A DNA stretch of 42,837 nucleotides, from positions 1 to 42,837 of the forward strand of contig CAAFWU010000066.1 in NCBI GenBank assembly GCA_900766825.1, given 5' to 3'. Of this stretch, positions 32,663-38,998 are shown piece after piece (the first letter of the stretch is position 1; the number at the start of each line of letters is the position of its first letter). Under the pieces are notes generated by a model, which saw only the letters and a program-made list of their open reading frames with translations, did not search any database and was not told the origin of the DNA. Source of the DNA: Bacteroidales bacterium. Its GTDB lineage: Bacteria; Bacteroidota; Bacteroidia; Bacteroidales; Marinilabiliaceae. A program made the translations under genes and the position numbers.

Positions 32663-33010
32663 ATGGATTTAATCAAGGTTGCTCAAGACGCTTTCAAGTC
32701 TGGCATCGAGATGCCCGCTTTCAAATCGGGCGACACAGTCTCTGTTTCCTACAAAATCAAAGAGGGTAACAAAGAGCGTATTCAGGTCTACAAGGGTGTT
32801 GTTATCCAGATCAAGGGCGAGGGCGTTAACAAACGCTTCACCGTTCGCAAGATCTCTGGCGGCATCGGCGTAGAGCGTATTTTCCCCATGAACTCGCCTT
32901 TCATCGAGAAGGTCGTTGTTGACCGCATCGGTAAGGTACGTCGCGCTCGTCTCTACTATCTCCGTGGCCTCACTGGCAAGAAGGCTCGCATCAAGGAGAA
33001 GAGAGGCTAA
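32663..33010 (+). CDS. rplS: 50S ribosomal protein L19
   Basis: L19 at the 30S-50S interface. The 115-residue length is normal. Conserved segments are FKSGDTVSVSYKIKEGNKER, QVYKGVVIQIKGEG, FTVRKISGGIGVERIFPMNSPFIEKV and the basic C-terminus GKVRRARLYYLRGLTGKKARIKEK. It stands alone between its own promoter and terminator rather than in the rpsP-rimM-trmD-rplS operon of E. coli, as I recall for other Bacteroidetes. Confidence 0.98.
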   Translation: MDLIKVAQDAFKSGIEMPAFKSGDTVSVSYKIKEGNKERIQVYKGVVIQIKGEGVNKRFTVRKISGGIGVERIFPMNSPFIEKVVVDRIGKVRRARLYYLRGLTGKKARIKEKRG

Positions 33011-33036
33011 GCCTTCTCGCAACTTCGAGATCATCA

Positions 33037-33078
33037 CAAGCCCCACCTTCCGCTTTCGGTTGGTGGGGCTTGAGTTTT
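33037..33078 (+). terminator. Terminator after rplS
   Basis: CAAGCCCCACC (33037-33047) pairs perfectly with GGTGGGGCTTG (33062-33072). A further short pairing, CCG/CGG, lies in the loop, and AGTTTT follows. Confidence 0.9.
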
Positions 33079-33107
33079 CCCCATTTTTCTTACGTTCCCT
33101 CCACTAA

Positions 33108-34607
33108 TTACATTAAACTTACCTCAATTTTGCTGCGCCTATTCTTTCGTCTACCCTCAGCCGTATCGTTGCTCGCAATGGGTTCCCTGCTGCCGCAAGA
33201 TACTGCTCGCAGCCTCTCTGCCTCCACTCCTCGTTGGGTCAAAGCCTCCATCACAGTTCGGGCTCGCAGCATGCCAATCTCCTGATTCTTAGCCTCCGAC
33301 CCCGTGTTGCATGTGTGACCTGTTACTGTAACCTTTAGCTCTGCATGCCTTTTTAGCACCGACGCAATGCTATCCAGCGCAATCTCCTGTTCGCTATTAA
33401 GCCCCGTGCTGCTAACCTCGTAGGTTACGTTCCATAGGCTGTCTATTATCCTTTGAATATCCTCTGCAGCCTCAATATTCTCGTCTTGTTCGTTGGTCGA
33501 CTGTGGCTCTGCCTCTTGTGGCATCTCTGTTGTTACAATTTCCGCTGGTTGGTCATTAACTATAACGTTTTGCGTGTTGTTTTGCGTGTTGTTTTGTGTG
33601 TCAATGCGCTCGCTTTTTGGGGCACTCTTGGCAACCAATTTCTTTGTCGCCCTCCGCTCCATTCTGTTCCTTAGTCCAAACTCCATGCCTATGCGAACAC
33701 CAACCATAAGTGGGTGAATGTCAGAACACTTTGGGGTACACAGCGCACTGTGGTAGGCTGTTTGCACATAACCATCGGACCGTTGGCAGTCGGCATCGTA
33801 CTGCCGTGGCAACAAGTCAGTTCCGCTCGGTTCAAGACCCACAATCCCATAATGCCCATACACCGCAGTCCGTAGCCACACATTGTCCCTCAAGGCCAAC
33901 CGTACCGCAACCTCAGCCCCTGCGTTAACACCTATAGCCCCCACTTTAGCTTCACCCTTACCCCCAGCCACATCTTTAGCCCCCAGAGTATAAAACCCAT
34001 TCACAGGAGCCTCAGCCAGCGTAACGTTATACTGAGCATAGTACCCCGACGTAGTCAGCCGACCACCCGTGGCTTCATAATCAATCTTTTGCCCCAAAAC
34101 AATGCTGATGTTCGGACCCACCGATGCCTCCCAGCCGACCCTATGTCCACCCTTACCACCAAATACCACATTAAACATCAACGGCACCGACAACATCCTA
34201 CACCTAACCTCCTCCTCCCAATCCTCAAAAGTGCTAATGTGGCAATAACTCTCACCATCTTTGTCCACAGCCTCAGGCGTCAGTTCCTGCATGTTTTGTT
34301 TGCTCTTGGCACCCAACGTCCCAAAATCAACACCAGTGGTCAGACCGCAAGCTCGCCCTTGAGGATGAAACCTATAGACCACCCGAGCGTCCACACCATA
34401 GCCCAACTTAGCCCTCTGTCCATCCAAGTCATAAAGCAGCGAACCAATGCCTCCACCAACCTCAATGCCCAGACTGTGGATACACACACTCCGCAGCGTT
34501 CCAATGCTGTCGGGTGCAGTCCTATCCTTAAAACCAAATTTCTGGCACTTAGCATCTTGGGTACCAAGCATCAGCAAGCAAAGCAAAGCTAAAGTAAGTC
34601 TCTCCAT
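33108..34607 (-). CDS. OmpA family protein with Cys in the peptidoglycan-binding motif
   Basis: A 499-residue outer-membrane protein. I chose the ATG at 34607, giving the signal peptide MERLTLALLCLLMLGTQDAKC; the frame runs 50 codons upstream, across the hemD terminator and this gene's promoter. The N-terminal part is barrel-like (SLGIEVGGGIGSLLYDL, LTTGVDFGTLGAKS, VGWEASVGPNISIVLG). A low-complexity linker follows, with NTQN repeats and then acidic residues. The C-terminal OmpA domain reads VTVTGHTCNTGSEAKNQEIG, then RARTVMEAL, ending GRRKNRRSKIEVSLM. The usual Asp of TDxxG is Cys here, while the arginine is retained. It probably links outer membrane and peptidoglycan, perhaps with altered binding. 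Confidence 0.85.
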   Translation of the reverse strand: MERLTLALLCLLMLGTQDAKCQKFGFKDRTAPDSIGTLRSVCIHSLGIEVGGGIGSLLYDLDGQRAKLGYGVDARVVYRFHPQGRACGLTTGVDFGTLGAKSKQNMQELTPEAVDKDGESYCHISTFEDWEEEVRCRMLSVPLMFNVVFGGKGGHRVGWEASVGPNISIVLGQKIDYEATGGRLTTSGYYAQYNVTLAEAPVNGFYTLGAKDVAGGKGEAKVGAIGVNAGAEVAVRLALRDNVWLRTAVYGHYGIVGLEPSGTDLLPRQYDADCQRSDGYVQTAYHSALCTPKCSDIHPLMVGVRIGMEFGLRNRMERRATKKLVAKSAPKSERIDTQNNTQNNTQNVIVNDQPAEIVTTEMPQEAEPQSTNEQDENIEAAEDIQRIIDSLWNVTYEVSSTGLNSEQEIALDSIASVLKRHAELKVTVTGHTCNTGSEAKNQEIGMLRARTVMEALTQRGVEAERLRAVSCGSREPIASNDTAEGRRKNRRSKIEVSLM

Positions 34608-34622
34608 CACGTGATTGGGGGT

Positions 34623-34654
34623 CATAAGATACGTTTTCTTACATAAACAAAAAA
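34623..34654 (-). promoter_or_regulatory. Promoter of the OmpA-family gene
   Basis: On the minus strand TATCTTATG (34623-34631) resembles TAnnTTTG with one extra base. TTTTTTG (34648-34654) lies 16 bases upstream as the -33 element and doubles as the hemD terminator's T tract. This position rules out the ATG at 34625 and supports 34607. Confidence 0.4.
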
Positions 34655-34717
34655 CACCTTCCAACAAGGGTTCGCCTCCGCCATCTGCGGGAGCTTGCCT
34701 CTTGGGTTGGAAGGTGT
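34644..34717 (-). terminator. Terminator after hemD
   Basis: ACACCTTCCAAC (34654-34665) pairs perfectly with GTTGGAAGGTGT (34706-34717). Read on the minus strand it is followed by a run of T and TGTTTATG. The 40-base loop can fold further. Confidence 0.85.
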
Positions 34718-34774
34718 CTCTTTTGTTATTGCAAACACCCATCTGGTACTCTGCCAAATGGTTTTGTCTGCAAC

Positions 34775-35518
34775 CTATTTATTGTTTTTGGCAATATACT
34801 GCTCAATGGCTGCAGGCATCGATGGAGCCTCTGGTGTTGGAGCCTGAATGTCAAGCCTTAAGCCAGCATCGGTCACAGCCTTGCACGTTAGCGGACCAAA
34901 AGCGGCAATCACTGTGTCGCCCTGCTTATAGTCTGGAAAGTTCTCTTTTATCGACGTAACACCCTGAGGGCTAAAGAGAACCAGCATATCGTAGTCTGCA
35001 AAAGCAACTTCGTGCAAGTCCGAACTTACCGTGTTGTAGAACGTGGCTATCTTGTAGTTCAGCTTAGCCTTGTCCATAAGCAAGGGAATCTCCTCCTTGT
35101 GCACGTCCGACAGGGGCACCAAATACTGCTCCTCCTTGTGCTTCTTCATTATGTCCACAATCTCGGCAAACTTGCCTGCTCCGTAGAACACTTTGCGCTT
35201 GCGGTACACAATATACTTCTGCAAATACTGGGCTATTGTCTCAGAAATGCAGAAATACTTCATTGTTTCGGGGATGCTCACACGGAGTTCGTTGCTCAAG
35301 TGGAAAAAGTGATCTACAGCAATCTTGCTAGTGAACACTATGCCTGTGTAGCTCAGAATGTCCACGCGTTGCTTACGGAAGGTTTTGGCATCCACGCCCT
35401 CTACCTTGATAAAGGAGTAAAAATCCACCGTGACACCATGGGTCTGGGCCAACTCAAAGTAGGGCGATTTTGGGTCTGTTGGCGTAGGCTGCGAGACCAG
35501 AATCTTATTTATTTTCAA
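34775..35518 (-). CDS. hemD: Uroporphyrinogen-III synthase
   Basis: Cyclises hydroxymethylbilane to uroporphyrinogen III in haem/corrin synthesis, cytoplasmic. The 247-residue product begins MKINKILVSQPTPTDPKSPY, matching the conserved Bacteroidales HemD N-terminus, so the TTG at 35518 is the start even though it is non-ATG. Other landmarks: IVFTSKIAVDHFF, YCISETIAQYLQKY, LVLFSPQGVTSIKENF and the final IAAFGPLTCKAVTDAGLRLD, the typical synthase pattern. HemD is diverged in this phylum, so no single catalytic residue can be named. It lies 15 bases after the DUF4271 gene and ends with its own terminator. Confidence 0.93.
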   Translation of the reverse strand: MKINKILVSQPTPTDPKSPYFELAQTHGVTVDFYSFIKVEGVDAKTFRKQRVDILSYTGIVFTSKIAVDHFFHLSNELRVSIPETMKYFCISETIAQYLQKYIVYRKRKVFYGAGKFAEIVDIMKKHKEEQYLVPLSDVHKEEIPLLMDKAKLNYKIATFYNTVSSDLHEVAFADYDMLVLFSPQGVTSIKENFPDYKQGDTVIAAFGPLTCKAVTDAGLRLDIQAPTPEAPSMPAAIEQYIAKNNK

Positions 35519-35533
35519 TGCGGTAATGTTTTC

Positions 35534-36784
35534 TTAATTCATTAACATCGCCACCCTTGTTACGCATGCCAATGGTAACAATTCGACGGTGCAAAGGTAC
35601 AAAATGATATAAAAAATTGATGAAAAATCGTGGGCATTTATTTTAACTGTCCAGATTAACCGTATGATTGTCAGTGCTATTGACAACACCAATACCACCT
35701 TTATCATCATCACTCCTGCGCCATTGCTCACAAAAGGCATCACAATGCTCACTGGCATCATCATAAGCCCTATAAGTGAACAAGTGGTTAATTTATAAAG
35801 CGTTGTGTGACGCATCTGCCCACTATTGTCAAAAGCGTAACCCACAATGCCATCAATCAGATACCGTACCGCATAGACCACCATAATGCCAACAACAAGC
35901 AAACCCGTGGTCCGTAGCAGTCCCCAGCCCTCAAAATGTTCAGCATAGCTCCTCAGGGTCTCTGGAAACAGCAGCATCACACTCTCCAAAGCAAACACTG
36001 CCAAAGCAACATGATACAGCAAGTTAAGCAACAGCAAGTTAAGCCACACAGGACCAGTGGCCGTATGTTCCAATCGTTTCCAGTTCCATCCATTGTACAC
36101 CATGCTGCCAAGCGACCCAAAGAACTGCGAAGTCGTGGCTCTAACAGTCACCAGCAGAGCCATCATAATCAAGGCGCCACACATGCTAATGCCCACAAAA
36201 CCATCCAGAGCATTCGTCCCTCGTGGAGTAGGGCAGGGCAGCCCCACACTCCCAACAACTTGAGTCTCTGTGGTATCTCGAGCCTCGCCAGCCTCGTCCA
36301 TAGCCCCCACAGTCTCCGTTGCATCCGTTGCCCCCAGAGACCTAAGGTGCCCAGGCCTATCCAGCACAAGCCCCACATCCACCTGTCCCGAGCATAGGTC
36401 GGCAAAAGTGCTGTCTTGAGTCAAAAATATTGTCGAGTCATTGTGGCTTAACACCACCCGAGGCTCCACCAAATGTGTCCCCTCCTGCCCATCCTTAAGC
36501 CCCCCTTTAACAGCGGAGCCTAACGCTTGAGTTTGATTCTGAGTCTGAACCTTATTCCGTGCCAAACTTGTCCCTTTCTCCCCATCAGAACCCTTAGTCA
36601 ACTTTTGCGTCCCTATGCTCTGACCCGCAGCCTCGCTTTTTGCCATTGTCTGCACAGCAGTGCTCGAACCCGCCACCGTTGTCATCTCGCTCGCTGGGTT
36701 CGTGGTCGGTGCCGCACTCTTTACGCTGTCGGCCGCCATAGGGACCATATATCTTATGCTTGTCAGCATCTCTATATCTTTCAC
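35534..36784 (-). CDS. DUF4271 domain membrane protein
   Basis: A 416-residue protein. The first half is low-complexity (Ser/Thr/Ala/Gln-rich, SAAPTTNPASEMTTVAGSST), with a central Ala/Thr/Val-rich segment. The C-terminal half holds about six hydrophobic helices (ALIMMALLVTVRAT, LLLLNLLYHVALAVFAL, LLVVGIMVVYAVRYL, LIGLMMMPVSIVMPF, VVLVLSIALTIIRLIW, FYIILYLCTVELLPL) as in DUF4271, a Bacteroidetes-specific family. The start is GTG at 36784 (its GTGA overlaps the LOG stop); ATG at 36769 is an alternative. DUF4271 next to hemD is, from memory, conserved in Bacteroidales. Function unknown. Confidence 0.82.
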   Translation of the reverse strand: MKDIEMLTSIRYMVPMAADSVKSAAPTTNPASEMTTVAGSSTAVQTMAKSEAAGQSIGTQKLTKGSDGEKGTSLARNKVQTQNQTQALGSAVKGGLKDGQEGTHLVEPRVVLSHNDSTIFLTQDSTFADLCSGQVDVGLVLDRPGHLRSLGATDATETVGAMDEAGEARDTTETQVVGSVGLPCPTPRGTNALDGFVGISMCGALIMMALLVTVRATTSQFFGSLGSMVYNGWNWKRLEHTATGPVWLNLLLLNLLYHVALAVFALESVMLLFPETLRSYAEHFEGWGLLRTTGLLVVGIMVVYAVRYLIDGIVGYAFDNSGQMRHTTLYKLTTCSLIGLMMMPVSIVMPFVSNGAGVMMIKVVLVLSIALTIIRLIWTVKINAHDFSSIFYIILYLCTVELLPLACVTRVAMLMN

Positions 36785-37362
36785 TCTTTTACGGCCGCAT
36801 CCCTAAGCCCAATGGCCTCCTCGGGACCCGCACCAATCAGTTCCAACACCTCGGTTGGTGTTTGGGCAACTTTAAGCACATCGGCATGCCGCCTCGTCAT
36901 AAAACGCTCGGCAACCATACGCTCCACTTGAGCCACCGTGTGGTCAAAGAACCCATTGGTGTTCAGCAACACCAGCGGCTTAGTGTGCAGCCCAAGTTTC
37001 TTATCTGCCATGGCCTCAAAAAATTCATCCATGGTACCCGTGCTGCCTGGCAACACCACAATGGCGTCCGCCAAATCCATCATCAACCGCTTGCGTTCCC
37101 ACATAGTGACCGTCTGGCGCATATCTGCCACACCTGGGTGCTGCCACTCCACCTCCACCATGAAGGTTGGGATAACGCCAGTCACCTCGCCACCATGACT
37201 CATGGCAGCGTCCGCCACATCGCCCATCAGACCTGTGCTTCCGCCTCCATACACAATCCTCCATCCATCCTCGGCAAGCAAGGTGCCAAGCGCACGAGCA
37301 TCCGCATGATAGCACTCAGGTACCGCAGGACTCGAGGCACAAAAAATACACACGCTTCTCAT
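36781..37362 (-). CDS. LOG family (TIGR00730) nucleotide 5'-monophosphate phosphoribohydrolase-like protein
   Basis: A 193-residue Rossmann-like LOG protein, related to enzymes that split nucleotide monophosphates into base and ribose phosphate. MRSVCIFCASSPAVPECY starts the fold. YGGGSTGLMG is the phosphate-binding loop, MWERKRLMMDLADAIVVLPG precedes the catalytic motif. The motif PGGxGTxxE reads PGSTGTMDE here, so the second glycine is serine, while Thr, Asp/Glu and the arginine of MWERK are intact. In the operon, its ATG overlaps the DUF6048-like stop in an ATGA and its stop overlaps the DUF4271 start. Probably a housekeeping nucleotide-salvage enzyme. Confidence 0.9.
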   Translation of the reverse strand: MRSVCIFCASSPAVPECYHADARALGTLLAEDGWRIVYGGGSTGLMGDVADAAMSHGGEVTGVIPTFMVEVEWQHPGVADMRQTVTMWERKRLMMDLADAIVVLPGSTGTMDEFFEAMADKKLGLHTKPLVLLNTNGFFDHTVAQVERMVAERFMTRRHADVLKVAQTPTEVLELIGAGPEEAIGLRDAAVKE

Positions 37363-38156
37363 CTGTTCTTGCCCAATTTATTGAATGGTATCTGATATTC
37401 AAGTGTATATGTGAAACCAACGTTCACTTTATTGTCATATTTGCCATAGCCCGCAATGGCATATGGTTTAAGCTCATCGCCATGGGTACTCGCCAACAAA
37501 AAACGACCCCTAACGGTCCATCCCATATAAAAGTTGCGTAGCACCTCGCATCGGAAACCCACCAGTGCATCCACCGAGTGTGAGTTCACTGCCGAACTAC
37601 CAACGCTGCCTTCGTAGCCGCCCCAGTAGTCGTCCACAATGCTAAACCTTCCACTCTCGTGCGTCTGCCACGCGTAGGCATAACGTAATCCTATGAATAT
37701 GTTGTCGTTAGTTGGAGCATCTGGGTTGTTATATATGTCCCAATCCGCACCAATACGGATGTACATACCGTCCGATTTGTAAGCAAAGTTGTCATTGCTA
37801 TGCTTTATGTGTTCGTAGCCCACCTCGGCTGCTGCAAACAAGCGATTTATTATACCATATCGCCCCACAAAGGCAAAACCAGTTCGTTCGTCCTTCACCA
37901 GTCGAGTTATCAAGGGCGAGAGATCCACACCAAGCGACAGACCCTGATCCTTAAGTATTATGTACTTAGGCTCCTTACGCTCCTCATCTTCATTGGCATT
38001 CTGTGTGCTGCTCCCCTGACTCTGTGTGGCACTATTCAGCATCTCCGAGGCCGACGTGCTGCCCATACTCAACTGTGCCCACGCACCTACGCTGGGCATC
38101 AGAAGAGCAACAAGTGCCATCAAGACACTAATATATGTATAGCTCGATGTTTTCAA
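37359..38156 (-). CDS. DUF6048-like exported beta-barrel protein
   Basis: A 265-residue exported protein, probably an outer-membrane barrel. Signal peptide with TTG start: KTSSYTYISVLMALVALLMP, ending near GAWAQ. An alternative ATG at 38120 would remove the 29-base overlap with the gene upstream, but it leaves a leader without basic residues. Mature part: low-complexity start (SATQSQGSSTQNANEDEERKE), then strands such as GLSLGVDLSPLITRLV, RYGIINRLFAAAEVGYEHIK, YIRIGADWDIYNN, NIFIGLRYAYAWQT and KVNVGFTYTLEYQIPF. I recall a DUF6452-DUF6048 pair in Bacteroidales, and the order here fits. Function unknown. Confidence 0.7.
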   Translation of the reverse strand: MKTSSYTYISVLMALVALLMPSVGAWAQLSMGSTSASEMLNSATQSQGSSTQNANEDEERKEPKYIILKDQGLSLGVDLSPLITRLVKDERTGFAFVGRYGIINRLFAAAEVGYEHIKHSNDNFAYKSDGMYIRIGADWDIYNNPDAPTNDNIFIGLRYAYAWQTHESGRFSIVDDYWGGYEGSVGSSAVNSHSVDALVGFRCEVLRNFYMGWTVRGRFLLASTHGDELKPYAIAGYGKYDNKVNVGFTYTLEYQIPFNKLGKNR

Positions 38157-38619
38157 GGCTTTCGTTGTAGTTCACGCCACGCTCCACAATGGCCACCGAG
38201 TCAATGAATGTGCGTGTATATCCCACAGTGTCAATAGTTATCTCCATGGCTATGCCTTTGCTGCCCGACACTGATTTCAATTGTTTCGTGTAGCCAAAAA
38301 ACAGGTCGTCCTCAAGCGTCTGAGTACGCACAACAAACTCCGTTGTGCACCGATTCAAGTTCATGTTTAAAAAGAGTTTACTCAAGCTCTCTCCATCGTA
38401 CAGCAAGGTGTCTTCGCGTCCCACTCCCCACACACTCACCTCTGTCAGAACCGTATCGTTGTGTGTATGTGTCGAGTACAAACCCACCTGCACAGTGTGC
38501 TGATACGATAGCTGCATATCGTCATCCGCATTGCACGCCACAACGCCCACCAGCACCATCAGTGTGGCGGCCACGTGACAAAGCACCTCGCAAACCCTTA
38601 TGCTTCTGTTGTTTGACAT
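38128..38619 (-). CDS. DUF6452-like lipoprotein
   Basis: A 163-residue predicted lipoprotein, first gene of the minus-strand operon. The frame extends 26 codons upstream, but ATG at 38619 starts MSNNRSIRVCEVLCHVAATL and the lipobox VVAC precedes NADDDMQ. The mature part is beta-rich: VQVGLYSTHTHNDTVLTEVSVWGVG, LLYDGESLSKLFLNMNLNRC, GIAMEITIDTVGYTRTF, ending LENIELYIY. This matches what I recall as DUF6452, usually just upstream of DUF6048. Envelope-located; function unknown. Confidence 0.7.
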   Translation of the reverse strand: MSNNRSIRVCEVLCHVAATLMVLVGVVACNADDDMQLSYQHTVQVGLYSTHTHNDTVLTEVSVWGVGREDTLLYDGESLSKLFLNMNLNRCTTEFVVRTQTLEDDLFFGYTKQLKSVSGSKGIAMEITIDTVGYTRTFIDSVAIVERGVNYNESLENIELYIY

Positions 38620-38694
38620 CTCCTTTAGTCTTCGACCCGTCGTGCCTATTCCAGCTCTTGACTCAAGCCCATGCACCACGCGCCTTTCAGCCCG

Positions 38695-38726
38695 CAAAGT
38701 TACTCATTTTTTGCTTACAGAACAAA
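38695..38726 (-). promoter_or_regulatory. Promoter of the DUF6452-to-hemD operon
   Basis: On the minus strand TAACTTTG (38695-38702) is an exact -7 match and TTTG (38723-38726) lies 20 bases upstream as a -33 element. It is the clearest complete promoter in the window. The leader is about 70 bases. Confidence 0.75.
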
Positions 38727-38755
38727 ATGACCCAAATTGTTAACAAATCCACCAC

Positions 38756-38784
38756 TTTCTTCCACATCTTTTCTGATATATTTG
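38756..38784 (+). promoter_or_regulatory. Promoter of the GH31 gene
   Basis: TATATTTG (38777-38784) is an exact -7 match with TTTC (38756-38759) 17 bases upstream. It is divergent from the promoter at 38695 and predicts a leader of about 205 bases before the ATG at 38999. Confidence 0.6.
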
Positions 38785-38798
38785 CATTTACTCAAAAT

Positions 38799-38877
38799 CC
38801 ACCACTTAACCCATGCAGACCCTCTGCAACCCCTTAATCCCAGTGGTGGGTGTAGAGAACCTATAGATATTCTATAG
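38799..38877 (+). promoter_or_regulatory. Structured 5' leader of the GH31 gene
   Basis: Three hairpins are visible in the long leader. CCACCACT (38799-38806) pairs with AGTGGTGG (38842-38849). Inside it, TGCAGA (38814-38819) pairs with TCTGCA (38823-38828) over a CCC loop. Downstream CTATAGA (38861-38867) pairs with TCTATAG (38871-38877). Repeated TATAGA/TAGAG motifs continue to 38905. There is no T run, so it is not a simple terminator. It does not match a riboswitch I recognise. Confidence 0.45.
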
Positions 38878-38998
38878 ACAAAATATAGAGCGGGTATAGA
38901 GCAGGTATCTGTCATGCACTCAGTACTTTCACCGCCTCATACCTCATCGTTTCTCACCACAATCCACTCGTAACCAACTTGCAAATCATTCAAAACTC

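Noticed and set aside
33568..33600. NTQN-coding tandem repeat as a mobile or regulatory element
   Set aside because: It is a short in-frame low-complexity linker inside the OmpA-family gene.
34608..34757. N-terminal extension of the OmpA-family protein
   Set aside because: It translates the hemD terminator and promoter; the signal peptide begins at 34607.
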